Assembly: GCF_014529535.1 (NCBI RefSeq)
Contig: NW_023503493.1
Location: 2,356,001-2,420,000 of the forward strand
Direction of reading: 5' to 3'
From: Bradysia coprophila
Lineage: Eukaryota > Arthropoda > Insecta > Diptera > Sciaridae
DNA: 64,000 nucleotides
The number at the start of each line of letters is the position of its first letter. The first letter of the stretch is position 1. Positions 33,786 through 45,252 of the stretch are shown here, piece by piece. Below the pieces are notes generated by a model, which was not told where the DNA came from, searched no databases, and saw only the letters and a program-made list of their open reading frames with translations. A program made the position numbers and the translations under genes.

Positions 33786-34478
33786 GACCTGATGTGAAAT
33801 TTTTTAACCTAAACTGAATTACTGAAATCTTAAAATCTGAATATATATTCAATCTGAAATGATCAGATCAGTTTCAGGTTCAGATTGATCTGACATTTTT
33901 GGGAAAGTTTCAATTAAAATGTTTAGTTAAACAGATCACTTCAGATTTTAGTTCAAACTGAATCTGAAAAATCCGATCTAAAATTATCAGATTCGGAACA
34001 AATTCAGTTGACTTTCCACTTTTTCCAGATCAGATCAATCCAGAAACAATCTGTTTCAAGTCCTATCAGTCAAGCCAGATGAGACGTGAACACATGTACA
34101 TCACATTTAGACTCATATGAAAAAATATTTTTAATTAATCGGTCAGGCGTGGTCAAGGAAGGTGACCCGCGGGCTGTTTCGTTCAACAATGATTTCAGCT
34201 CCCGACCATGTATCATTTGCACTTACAACCGATCACAAAAGAACTGCTTATATTACTGTATTCTTGCCATAAACGATTATGTGAGAATAGATCCATTATT
34301 ATAAAGACGTTATTCGCAGGCACACAAGTATCGAATTGCCGAGAATACTAGATGTGATGGAGCTATTCGCCGGCGCCTGCGAATAGCATTTTCAGTAATA
34401 CTGTAACTATTCGCAGGCGCCTGCGAATAGCACTTTCTAGAATGTAAAGACTATTCGCAGGCGCCTGCGAATAGCATC

Positions 34479-35323
34479 TATCAAATTTGGTCACTCTAAT
34501 CACTCTAGCTCAAGCGAATCTGCGAAAAAATTTTTAATTATTTTTTTGTTCGAATCGTGTTACGAATACCTTTCATTTGATGGGTTGCACGCCTCTGTAG
34601 GTTTCAATACAGCTAAGCTACAGCCGAAAACGCGTTCCCGACCCTCGAAAACCACACTCAGAAACCACTTCGAGGCCAATAAAACAAAATTCTGGTTTTT
34701 CCTGGGGTAATAGCGTATCATAATTTCATTTTTATGCCCACCCTGAGGTTCCTGCAAAATTTCATGGAGATTGGCTGACTAGTTTCCGAGATCGTCCGTC
34801 GATAGAGAGTTGAAAGATTTTGATTGTTTGGGAAAAGCCAATTTCGTGCATTTTCTATCAAAATGACCAACTTCAAAACGATGTATCTCCGGCAATTTTA
34901 AAGTTACATAGTCGAGTGATCGCTCGTTTTGCTCGTATTTGAAGCGCGAATAAGATAGAATAGGATTTGTGGTGATACAGGCCAAAGGAAAGAAACTTAA
35001 ATTCTCGCCTATATATAGTTGCCGCGTCTCAAAAAATCACTTTTTTATGGCCTGTTGAAAATAAGACCTGGCTTTCGGTGTTTTTGAGAATGAGCAATGT
35101 AGGTCAGAACCATTTATGAAGTTGGTTTTTGGTGAACCAATTGATTCGTTCTTCCTAACTTCAACTATTGCCATCCATGTCCATCGACGACAAGTAACTG
35201 TCGTATTTCATATCAACTGAAGGTCTGCATTATAAAAGACGATCGAAACGTTAGTGTCCAGAGAGGAGAGAGAAAGAAACTGAAAAAACTTGAGCGAAAA
35301 TCCAAACTCCACTTCCTTTTCCG
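34479..35323. other. Gene-free flank 3' of DDX54
   Basis: This holds the 68-bp shared segment at 34616-34683 and the repeat shared with 22128-22320 (34884-35036). The ORFs here match no known protein. Confidence 0.5.
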
Positions 35324-35329
35324 TTTATT
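35324..35329 (-). terminator. Poly(A) signal of DDX54
   Basis: AATAAA on the minus strand, 47 nt past the stop codon at 35376. Confidence 0.7.
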
Positions 35330-35375
35330 TTCTCTCCCCGAAACAAAAGCTACAAATTTCACGGTCAACGTTAAA

Positions 35376-38300
35376 TCACTTCTTCGAACGACTCTTCTGC
35401 TGTTTTGCATGCTTCTTCCTGTTGGCATCTTTTTTCACTTTGTTTATCGTCTCTTTTCGCTTGATGTGCTCCAAACGCATCCGTTGACGCACAATCTGTT
35501 CCGGATTCTTCAATTCCTTGTCCTTGTTGTTCAACCGTTTCTTCAAATCCTGCTTGGCCATATGCCGTCCCCATCGAGTTGACGGATGTGTTGCGGCCGG
35601 AGTAACTGGGGAAAGAGAAATTTTTAAAAAATGGAATTGTGGTTTCGGGACATGTAACGCAGATTCGCTTACAGCTTTCATCGTCTTCGAACTCCTTGTG
35701 CACCTGCTCTTCGATCTTTGTCTTCTCCTTCCAATCAGCATAACGTCCCGTTTTGTATGTCGCCGGTATCCAAATACCAGACTCGGTACGAATTTTACCA
35801 GCGCGTGGATCTTGCACCGGAACCATTTTCTTTCGAATGCGACACCACTTCTTGGCGCCCGGTTTGAATTTCACTTCCTCCGCCTTATCCGTCAAGCTGA
35901 ATTCGGCTTTCTGTGCTTGCTGTTCGAACGAATTTATCGCCAGACCGTCTTCGGTGTGCTTATCCGACGACTCGTACGGAATGTAATTTTCGTCCTTGAC
36001 CGGCGGCCGAGCGGATCGCTTGATTTTCTTCACCTTTTTCCGGTCGTACAAACTGTCCGTGTTGGCGCGTTTCTTCGATGTGATCACTTGGTCGAACGAT
36101 GACTTAATGTCGTTGTCGGATGGTGCGGGCAATGGGTTCGCTGTTGTGGTCAGGAAATTCGATTCGTTTTCCAGTTCGATTTCGAGGCTCTTCTTCTGGA
36201 AGCGTTCGATGATGTCGGCATGGGCGGCACGTTTGTTTTTCATGATTTCGAATTGAATGGACTTTTGTTGCGGATTCAGTTCGAACACCGTCTGGAAGGA
36301 GAGCAGGGCAAAATTTACATTGGACTGGACACAGAACAGCCAGCATTTCTACTTACCCCAGACGGTCGATATCGCTTCATTTTAGCTATCAGGTCACCCT
36401 TCACATCGAACTTTTTCTCGTCCCCATCGAATGGATTGCCTTTCGTATTACCGGTGATCTCTTGGAAGTCTTCCAGCGACAGCAGCGCAAAGAATCGAAT
36501 GTTCTTCACTCGTTTGTTTGCATCCACCGATGCTGCCGGTCTGGTGCTCAGATATTTTTTGTACGCATTCGTGCTGGTACGGAGGACTCCAGCCTTGGGA
36601 AAAGAAAATTTAATTTTTTGATTTGTCGTTCCGTGGCGATGAGAAAGGCGATTCGCTTACAATATGCTGATTGGCTAGGAAGCCCATGACCAGTGAGTGT
36701 TCCTCTTCCAAAATGTCTTGCGGTACGATTCCAATTGACGACCGATCATTTATGTTGAACGGTCGATTCAGGAACAAATGCAAGTCCAGCAAATGCGCCT
36801 CGTCGTCCGTTGAGAATATCGAATAAGCTGTGCCCTGACGACCAGCCCTCGCACAACGACCTTAAAATCCATTCAAATCAATACGGGAACTTTAGAGACG
36901 ACAAGGACTAAAGTAGTCGAGGAAAATAGCAGTAGCGCAACTCACCCACTCGATGAACGAATAACTTCGGTTTGCCGGGGAAGTGAACGTTGACGACATA
37001 GTCCAGACTCGGTATGTCAATACCACGAGCGGCCACATCCGTTACAATGAGAACGGACACTTTTTTGTACTGGAACTTGGCCGAGTTGATCTTACGAGCC
37101 GATGGATCCATTGTGGAATAGATGAGGGTGTTGCTAATGTTGGCCTCGGTCAGCAGCTTAAGAATGAAAGAGAAACTGTTACTATCGATGCAACAATCGA
37201 TGCTAGGAGAACAGTGGCAGAGACGGATTCTTGGGAATCTTTAGCAGCAATTCCTTGGTCTCAGTACTTACGTATGAAATCAGCTCGACGTGATGCTGAG
37301 TGCCTGCAAAGACTACGGTCTGAGCTTCGCTCGGTATAACGTACTTCAGCAGCGACACCAATGCCGAATATCTCTCGTCCGGTCGACAATGTACGAATTT
37401 CAGTGTCAATCCATCCGGCAGTTTGGACTCGACGTCCAAACGAATCAAAACTGGATCGCCAAGTCCGGCCCGAGCGAAATCCACCAACAGTTTGGGTAGT
37501 GTGGCAGAGAACATGACCATTTGCTTGGAGTCGGGCAGACGATTCAACGTTTCGTTCAATTGCTCGCCGAAACCCATTTCGAACAAACGATCAGCCTCGT
37601 CGAAGACGACATACTCTGCAGAACGAAAACAATGTTCAAATGTACTCGACCCGCCGAACCTCGATAGACTTACCAATCGAATTGAGCTTCAAGTCCATTT
37701 CCACGCACAAATGCAAGAATCGTCCGGGCGTTGCCACGATTACATCGGGCGATGTATGAATGGCCGAAAACTGTGCACTCATCGGATCGCCACCGAGCAC
37801 CAGCGCCACTTTCAGGTCCATGAACTTTCCCAGATCTTTGAAGAATTTGAATGTTTGAATGGCAAGCTCCCTGGTCGGCGACAGGATCAATGCTCTTGCA
37901 CCGGTGGATGCGTTACGACTCTTCAGTTTCTCGAACAGTGGAATGAGAAAGCAAGCGGTTTTACCGGAACCCGTTTTGGCCATGGCAACCACATCGCGAC
38001 CTTCCAGAATTAACGGAATTGTCTGTCGGATGGACAGACGGTTGTGTGTGGGTGGAGTTTAGTACGCGAAAGGAACACTGGCTGTACATACCTTCCGTTG
38101 AATGGGTGTCGGAATTTTGTATCCTCGTCGCGTAATGCCTTTGAGCACATCAAAGCTCAAGCCCATTGCCTGGAAACCGCCGCTGTTTTTCTTGCCTCTG
38201 GGCTTTTTGGTGAATCGTCCATGATTGACATCGTCATCGTGATGGTCGGCCGGATGGCCAAAGCCTTGCAGTCCATCCTCCGTATTTGATTTTCCCTGTA

Positions 38301-38422
38301 GATGACCGCAGTCAGTGTAGGAATGTGAGGTTAAATGTGACATTTACACGGAGATTTTTTTTGGAACAATTGAAAAGATGTGTCAACGATGGTTGACACG
38401 GTCACTGCTCGACACTTACCAT
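35376..38422 (-). CDS. DDX54: DEAD-box ATP-dependent RNA helicase, DDX54/Dbp10 family
   Basis: Nine exons on minus are 38422-38420 (the ATG alone), 38295-38092, 38022-37674, 37615-37272, 37156-36946, 36860-36661, 36593-36357, 36291-35673 and 35605-35376. All are in phase, giving about 798 aa, close to the usual insect length. Motifs in order are the Q-motif ([11 protein letters not shown]...IPTPIQ), Walker A AKTGSGKT (about 84-91), PTRELA (118-123), GGD, TPGR, DEAD (191-194), SAT (222-224), [10 protein letters not shown] and [13 protein letters not shown]. The family-specific C-terminal domain reads [18 protein letters not shown], then [17 protein letters not shown]. The tail is Lys/Arg-rich. 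In yeast and metazoa the family acts in the nucleolus in 60S subunit assembly. No lesion was seen, so the gene looks functional. Confidence 0.97.
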
Positions 38423-39160
38423 TTTCAAATACTTTCAGCGAATGTCGAATTGAATTGAACTGTGGAAGGCATACACGTTTGGGATAGCCTTTGAATATGT
38501 ACGGTGTGCCGAATCAAAACAGAAAACAATGTGCGATTTGATGGAGCACAAGTTCTTCTGTCAAAGTAGTGTAGTATCGTGTGGCATTTCATAGATGGCG
38601 CTGTAGACTACAAAATCCGTGCGACGCGCAATTTTGAAATAATTTTTGGGTAAACTGTGACTGACATGCTTTTTGAGTTGCTAGGGGATGATCTACTCAG
38701 GGCTGTAAACTTGCAGCCACATCTGATGATAATACGGCAGATTTTTGAGAAAATTCTCCTCTCGTGATGATTGTTGTTGTGCAGACATTGGTAGAAAAGA
38801 CAGATAATGAACTTTGACAGTTGCCTCTTAACGAAAAACAAGAGCGCGTACAGGACATTTGATATTTTTAACGTTGCGAATTGGCAACGGACCATTGCAA
38901 TTTCGTATAAGTGAGTGTTACATTGAAACGAATGAAGGACGTTAGCTTTTCTCGCTCAGTTATTTCTGTCAAAGTTAACTTTGTGGCTATATTCTTCACG
39001 ACCGATTTTGATCGTGAAGAACTAACTCGTCTGTGACAAGTGTCAATAAAGGTGTCAGTTACAATAAAATTTGTTTGTACTGAAGTAAGGGTTGTCAAAA
39101 TTTAGTTTCATTTACTCTGCGCGTTCACTGAGCGACGAAAAAATAGAATCTCTGGATGGA
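38423..39160. other. 5' flank of DDX54, gene-free
   Basis: This holds the promoter region of DDX54 and then repeat remnants. TTTTTAACGTTGCGAATTGG near 38866 is related to 32835-32865. A short hairpin with TTCTTCACGA...TCGTGAAGAA is at 38991-39021. Confidence 0.45.
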
Positions 39161-39770
39161 ACCAGCCTTGGAACAACTCAGTCATGTCGAAAATAACGCA
39201 AATCTATCAAGAAATCCGATGGAAGTTAGGAAGTGCCAGAGGAATCATCTGTCATCCCAAAATTTAGGAGCCAACCTAGTGGAAGTTTATACTTAATAAT
39301 CCATGGAATTTCTAACAAGAAAAAAATCCCAAAACAATACGTACCTTTCTCCACATTACCATCCATATCATGCACCAAAATATACAACACACACCTACAC
39401 ACACACACCTACACACACACACCTACACACACACACCTACACACACAAATACAAATTGGCATTTGTATGAAGACTTTGAAGAGCTCCAGCTCCCAAGGTA
39501 TGTGTTTTTTCCAACTTTTGAACATTCCATTCTTATTTTTGGACCATTATCAGCCCATAGCCAAAATTTCAGGAAAATCTATAGAAACGTTTAGGAGTTG
39601 CTGGATCCTCTTTTCCATAGGAACTAACTAACGTTAGCGGTTTCAGTTATATTAAAAAAGGAAATTTTGCTAATTTTCATACAAAAACCAAAATTTTGAA
39701 ATTCAATATCTCAGCCAAATCGTAAGCTACTGTAACGTGTGACAGCTCCATACGAGATTATTGTCTTTTG
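39161..39770. repeat. Dispersed repeat with a CCTACACACACA minisatellite
   Basis: 39220-39300 belongs to the family tandem at 1-335. 39391-39447 is a run of CACACACCTA units. 39450-39620 (GAAGAGCTCCAGCTCCCAAG..., CTATAGAAACGTTTAGGAG) matches 49620-49800. The His/Thr-rich ORFs here are artefacts. Confidence 0.75.
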
Positions 39771-39817
39771 TATTTTCAATTATTTTATAAAGAAATTATT
39801 CTAATTAGTTTTTAGAT

Positions 39818-41036
39818 TTACAGCAAATCAAATATGTTTGAAACGGCATTAGCATCGTCATTTTCAAACGTTTTCAAAATTGATGCACAGTTTCCTCTCT
39901 GAATTTCTATTGAATATTGTTGTATCAAGAAATTTGTCGAGCGCTTTTCTCCAGTTTTTTGTTGCAACAGTTTTCCGATTTTATTTATGAATTTCTTAGT
40001 GTCCTCTCCCATTGGCCCGAACGTTTCGAAAGCGATAGGAGTGAATATGTAGTCACGTTTTAATGCCATGTAGTGATTATGTTTATGACGTTCTGATTGA
40101 TCTGCGACCGAGGCAGCGATTTTCGCTGATTGGGCCAGGTATGATGGAGCAACGGTGTCGCTAACTGTAGCATCCCAAATCAAAGATTTTCCTCGTTCCC
40201 ATGGAGTGATGGTTACACCGTCAACGCGCTTTCCGTCCGATCTGCTTATTCCAGGCGGTTCTAGCATGCTCGGGAAATCGATTTTAGATAAGGCATTCAA
40301 GGTTTTTTTATTGAATCCTACATGTCTCGGAATTCTGCCAGCGCTCCTAATGCATGATAAACCGTGGTGGCCGTTTTCTTCGACAGTTTTTCCACATCGG
40401 CAAGTGTGTTTTTCGCATACTTTCCCTCCCAAACGTATGGCAATCGCAATTCGAGCTGTATTGTTGTTCAAAAGTAGTCCCAACTCAGACGACGGTATCA
40501 CTTGCAACCACTTTGACGATTCGTTTTTGGATGATGCAAGTAAGCGCGCTCTATCTGTTTGGTCAGCATTGCTCAACAATGTTTCGAAAATTAATTTCAT
40601 ATTCGGGTAATCCCAATTTGTTTGGTTTTCACGTTTTGCTTCTGTGTCTGGTATACCAGGCTGGACGGCAGATCATCGATCAGTTTTTTAATTTCAGTGT
40701 CAACGATGTCCAAATTCAATTGACCTAATAAACATTTGATAAATTTTTTGATTGAAAAATTGAAGAAAGATATGCGGGAATCGCCAAATCTTCAAGTTTT
40801 CTTATGCCAATTCCAGCCAATGAATAAGGTAACGATGTTTGTCTCCAAACTTTCGGGGTCATTTTAATGTTGCAAATATTTTCCAAAGTTTGTCGAAAAA
40901 GTTGATCAACTTCTTCCAGAAGATTTTGAAACATGAAACTCGTATGGATGCCTAGATGCCCAAATACTTTGGAAGTAGGTGAAGGTAGTGGGGATGGAGT
41001 CAAAAAGTTTCTACGTAAATTTGCACCGACGTCCAC
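39818..41036 (-). pseudogene. RLE-type LINE, 3' part, best preserved C-terminal region
   Basis: Two minus-strand frames are present, 41036-40725 (MTPKVWRQTSLPYSLAGIGI) and 40600-39818. The second, 260 codons, runs from ARLLASSKNESSKWLQVIPS through CEKHTCRCG...GHHGLSC. It continues with EPPGISRSDGKRVDGVTI, SLIWDATVSDTVAPSYL and FTPIAFETFGPMG, then IEIQRGNCASIL. A Cys-Cys...His-Cys block followed by a (K/R)PD-like motif and a downstream Asp is the hallmark of the restriction-like endonuclease of R2/R4-type elements. Here the Pro of PD is Val, consistent with decay. The start is missing and the frames are broken near 40605-40725. Confidence 0.8.
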
Positions 41037-41095
41037 AAAAAAAAAATCTAAAACATTTTTGGTAGTGGACGCCAGCTTAATAACGTGCGGGCATC

Positions 41096-41347
41096 AGGGT
41101 CTATTTTAAGGAATTTAATTTCCCAAAATTTCACAAATTTCACAAAAATTCTTAAGATTTCCAAATTTTGTTTTCTGTTAGATCTCATTCCGAAGTAATC
41201 AGTTAAGCTCAAAGACATGAGAAACAACTAAAAATGCAGTAAAAACAACATTTACGATGCAATCTGTTGTGTTTTTAGATGAAATGACGAAAAGTGATGG
41301 AATAATTTGAGAATTTTTGGAAATTTAATTTCCTTAAAATAGGCCCT
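41096..41347. repeat. Inverted repeat with AGGG(T/C)CTATTTTAAGGAA arms
   Basis: CAGGGTCTATTTTAAGGAAT (left) and TTCCTTAAAATAGGCCCTGG (right) pair over about 30 bp. GCGGGCAT lies outside both ends. A palindromic-end MITE is likely. Confidence 0.6.
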
Positions 41348-41507
41348 GGCGGGCATGACTCAATATCAGAATAGAATATTCATAGACCCAGATGGTAAAT
41401 CTCCAATTTTAATTTAATTATCTCCTGTTTATAATTAGCAATTCTGAATATTTTGTACATTATATTTGTCACGAGCACAACAACATTCAACAATTAATTT
41501 CTAGGCT

Positions 41508-41828
41508 TCAAATACAAAGATAGCTTCGAAAAGGTGCCGATGAGGCTCCTTGATATTCATTACCGAGAGCCATACAAGTGCCCACGACGCAAGGTCCACA
41601 GTTCGAAATTGTATAAAGGTTACACATACCACCATTTACGAAAATTATCGTCTGATTAAAAGTTGTGTTTTCACAGACTCCAAATGGTGCGACAACGTGA
41701 ACACATTCAGGACATGCAGGGCATGATCCACCCGCATGATCACAAAATGATAGAAATGCTCCTTGCTGTCCTTGAACTATGGTAAGCAATGCCACAAGTG
41801 CAACAAATTGTATGAGGACAATCTTCAA
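41508..41828 (-). CDS. Secreted 10-cysteine protein, first exon not seen
   Basis: About 106 codons are open on minus. The N-terminus is a clear signal peptide (KIVLIQFVALVALLTIVQG, then QQ). The mature part has ten cysteines, including HAGGSCPACPEC, GMCN and NCGPCVVGTC, and one N-x-T (ENTTFNQT). There is no ATG at the 5' end: the codon there is TTG, within TTTTTTTGAAG, which looks like a splice acceptor before ATT. The true start is probably in an upstream exon that I cannot locate, possibly displaced by the transposable element that begins at 42071. No named family is recognised. Confidence 0.5.
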   Translation of the reverse strand: MKIVLIQFVALVALLTIVQGQQGAFLSFCDHAGGSCPACPECVHVVAPFGVCENTTFNQTIIFVNGGMCNLYTISNCGPCVVGTCMALGNEYQGASSAPFRSYLCI

Positions 41829-43162
41829 AAAAAGGAAATTTAATTATAATGTGCAAAAACCATTCCAGTACGAGAAATAAGAAGTTTTCTTTTAAACGCA
41901 GGTCATCAAGTATTATAACATCACAACTGTTCAATTGTGTGAATTTGAGCACTGGATCGGTCGTGAACAAAGATAATAAATTCACTGCCTCTATGCGAAA
42001 GTTGAACATTGGTAAAAAACAGTTTACCCCCTGTGAAATTGATCTTTGAATCATGTGGAATATTTTTAGCCCCGTACGAAGTACGAAGGGGCTTATAGGA
42101 TTACGATGCCGTGTGTAATTGATGGAATTCGAAGCAGACGGTAAGGGCAAAGTGTTTGCCTATGTTCATAGATGACGAATCCGCAATAAAAATTTGGGCC
42201 GTCTGTCCGTCTGTCTGTCACGTCGATATCTTGAGTAAATCAAATCCGATTTCAAAAAATTTTTTTCCCCTGAAAGATAGTCGAAATAGTGAGGCTAAGT
42301 TCGAAGATGGGCATATTCGGGTCGGCCCTTCGTGAGTTAGGGCCACCTAAGTGATTTAAGGTCTTTTGGTGATATTTATGGCAAAATAAACGATGGAAAT
42401 GTAAATGACACGGCAAATGATAGGTATTGTCAATACCAATCCAGGAAAAAAAAGTTTTTTAAAATCGGGTGAGTGGACCGTGAGTTTGGGCCTTAGCTTT
42501 TCATTTTTTTTTTCCTACAAAAAATAAACGAGAGAGTTTATCTCATGTAATTTTCAATAAAAGAAAGCGCTTTATCTGGGTACATGTCGTTGCAACCGCC
42601 ACCATTTAGTGCTGTTTTAAGCTTAGGCCTATCATTTAGTGCCCGTTTAGTGCTGTCCAATGATCCATGTACCTAAATCTAGGACCTTTTAAAGCCCACG
42701 AAATCAAAAAATTCTTTTGAAATGTCCCAACTCTAATGCATTTTCGTTTTTGATTTAAATTCCTTTAGATTGTAAAAGATTATTTGGGATTATTTGGAAG
42801 CGGCCTCAATTCTTAACCGTTCGTATTGCATTTATTGTACATGCAACTGTCAAGTAATAAGCAATATACGTGTTGCCAGCGGAGGTCGCAAGTATTTTCG
42901 TCATCAATCAATCAATCAAGAAAGTTCGTCTTATTATTGTTTCCATCAAAATACAACGACAGATTAGTGTCCATTGCCAATCATCTTCATTTTTCAGTCG
43001 AATCGAAATTCTGGGAATATGATAGCATCTCACGAAGAAAAATAACACACTTTTGATAAGCCGTTGACACTTGAAAAATATGAAAATCACAATCTAAAGA
43101 GGCTATCGATGCTACTTTCACGTCATAGGGGATCGATAGATTATTTTATTTATTTTTTTTTG

Positions 43163-43170
43163 TATAAATA
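43163..43170 (+). promoter_or_regulatory. TATA box of 8-Cys secreted protein, copy 1
   Basis: TATAAATA about 107 bp upstream of the ATG at 43277, with TTCAGAGTG about 30 bp downstream as an arthropod initiator-like site. It is identical at 50857-50864 and, on minus, at 54710-54717. Confidence 0.7.
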
Positions 43171-43276
43171 GAGACACTTTCTTCAGAGTGAATCATAATT
43201 GCGGATTCTTAAGTTCTGCTTGCACATACAAAAAACTTTAAATTTTCAAATTTAAAACAAACTATAAAGTGAAAAA

Positions 43277-44104
43277 ATGGCTTTCAAAATGTGAGTATAA
43301 AATTCGAAAAAGTAAGCCTCAAGTGATTTAATACAGGCTTTAACATTTCAAATGTCCCACTGTCCTTTTTTTTTAAAGAATGCCATTGTGAATTCGCAAT
43401 GACACAATGAAATTCTCAGAAACATTTGACAGTGAGACATTTGAAATGTTAAAGCCTGTAATTTTAAATTCAAAATAAAGAATTACTCTAAAACTTTAAA
43501 ATCCACCCTACGACGGACAAAAGCACGTAGAGCTAATTTAAAATTATTGGAAATCGCCTCAATCGTTAACATTGACCAAAAATTAGAATTCCAATATATT
43601 TTGATAGCTTTCAGTAATATTGATAATTATTGGTTAAATATCCTTAAAATTTATTTTTGCATAAAATGGACACCTGACAGGCCCTTTCGTGTCACTTTAA
43701 TTGAAGAAGTCGTGTAAAAAGGAAATAATTAGTTTTTTCCTTCAAGATCCAACCATAGCTGAGTGAGTCCACTAAATACTTTTGTTTTTCAATCCAGGTC
43801 AGGATATTTGGTATTGATGGTCGTTGCAGCGATAGCGCTAACTAACGCTTCTCTGTCGTATAAAACATCTCTGAGAAACACCAATTCGGTCGCCGTTGGT
43901 GAAATCGGTGAAGAAAGGTCATTGACTTATTTGAACGAAGCAGAATTGAATGGACGATGCTGCACACTCAGCGGCGTAAGTTGTTTGTGTTCATTTTGGA
44001 ATTATTTCTTTTGTTTTGAAAAACTATTTCCACAGTGTGAGGATTTATGTACCTGTACGGAACTGGTGTGTTATGCCAATAGCACACATTGTTGGTGTTG
44101 GTGA
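43277..44104 (+). CDS. Secreted 8-cysteine protein, duplicated gene copy 1
   Basis: The exons are 43277-43290 (MAFK plus two bases), 43798-43975 and 44036-44104, giving 86 aa. The start in exon 1 is chosen because it follows a TATA box and completes a signal peptide (MAFKMSGYLVLMVVAAIALT); the open frame alone would start wrongly inside intron 1. A pro-like acidic stretch (GEIGEERSL) follows. The C-terminal 30 residues hold eight cysteines as CC-x4-C-x3-C-x-C-x4-C-x6-C-x-C, with an NST site. Intron 2 (43976-44035) is exactly 60 nt, without a stop in frame, so retaining it would add 20 residues including three cysteines. AATAAA is at 44257-44262. No named family is recognised. Copies 1 and 2 encode the same protein; copy 3 has one Ile-to-Val change in the signal peptide. 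Confidence 0.8.
43332..43460. mobile_element. MITE in intron 1 of the 8-Cys gene (TA duplication)
   Basis: The ends CAGGCTTTAACATTTCAAAT and its reverse complement are bounded by TA on both sides, as for Tc1/mariner-type MITEs. The same insertion is in copy 2 (51026-51154) and copy 3 (54410-54538), so it predates the gene duplications. Confidence 0.85.
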
Positions 44105-44324
44105 ACGAACGGTTAAAAGTTGGCATCACAACTGGCAACGAGCTTTACCATTTTTTTACATTTCTTTAAAAAAAATCATTTCTTTGTTTGATAACAGTTT
44201 TTTATTATTGATTTTTGAAAATTTTAAGTGTACATGAGACATTGTTTTACAAATCAAATAAAATCTTCAGATAACCACACAACAGATTTTTAGTCTTTTT
44301 TCTTTGAGAAAAAGTTGTACAGGC

Positions 44325-45252
44325 TGTTCAAAAATGAAATGCACAGTTTTTAGTATTTCGAGACATTTCAAAATTTCAATCTGTCAGATAGTAAAGGATG
44401 CGTTTAATTACCCGGCGCATTAAAAGATTTGAAATTTGAATGATTTTTTCCACAGCTACATATTTTTGCATGTTAAGTTTCTTACATTTTTGGCAGATAT
44501 CATTTTAATAGTAGGAAACTTAGATTTCGTAGGAAGAATTCGCGGACGGAAAAATGTAAATTTATTTTGAGTCTGAGTATTGTTCTACATCTATGATTTC
44601 TCTTAGATCGTGTTTCTATTCAAACAAATCGATGGTCTTTGAATACTCAAATCTGTAGAAAGACCGTCTGCTTCACACATTTAGCAAATTTTTTACAAGA
44701 AGTTTTATCAGCACTTGAAGTGACGATATTGGAAACACGAATAAGCATCAGGGAAAAAAAATTGTCAACAATTATTTTCTACAAATATATAAATATTTGG
44801 CACAAATATGTAAATATTTGTAACAAATAAATTTGCAATTTATTTGTGACAAATATATAAAATATAAAATAATTTTAAATTATTTGTTATAAATATTTTA
44901 AATATTTGTGACACATATTTTATGCAACAAATATTTAAATTATTTATTAGAAATAAATTCAAAATTATTTGTCATAAATATTTAAAAAAAATTGTGACAA
45001 ATAATTTAAAATATTTGTCACAAATAATTTTGAATTTATTTCTCATAAATATTGTAAATATTTGTGACAAATATTTAAATATTCGAACCCAATTTTCAAC
45101 ATTAAATTTGCTTCGAATAATTGAATTTTTTTCCGTGATGATTTTTTGCTGCTAATTGAAGTTGAACAGTTAGCCGCTGTACAACACCATCGATTTCTTT
45201 GAATAAAGACACGATCTAAGAGAAATCATAGATGTAGAACAATACTCAGAAC
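44325..45252. mobile_element. Foldback element related to 23202-24725, with an AAATATTTGT-rich core
   Basis: 44325-44760 is nearly identical to 23205-23640. The right end (about 45165-45252) holds only the inner part of the opposite arm (AACAGTTAGCCGCTG...). The core, 44770-45110, is built from ACAAATATTT-type palindromic words. It lies directly 3' of 8-Cys copy 1 and is absent from copies 2 and 3. Confidence 0.75.

Larger units (their letters stand above)
31738..34478. mobile_element. 2.7-kb foldback element ended by arrays of a 24-bp palindrome
   Basis: Each end carries repeats of a 24-bp palindrome, CTATTCGCAGGC followed by its reverse complement. There are three units or half-units on the left (31738-31835) and three on the right (34368-34478), plus a remnant at 34308. 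The linkers TCTTTACATTCTAGAAA and ATTTTCAGTAATACT match between the ends in inverted order, so the ends are terminal inverted repeats of about 105 bp. The inside holds no gene, but it does hold hairpin modules and a tandem array (separate entries). Confidence 0.75.

Noticed and set aside
35518..37339. Plus-strand ORFs opposite DDX54 (for example 35518-36102, 36983-37339)
   Set aside because: They are antisense shadows of well-supported helicase exons.
39370..39594. His/Thr-rich ORF near 39.4 kb
   Set aside because: It is translation of the CACACACCTA minisatellite.
43763..43797. ORF start MSPLNTFVFQ for the 8-Cys genes
   Set aside because: It lies in intron 1. Splicing from 43277-43290 gives a TATA-driven start and a complete signal peptide.
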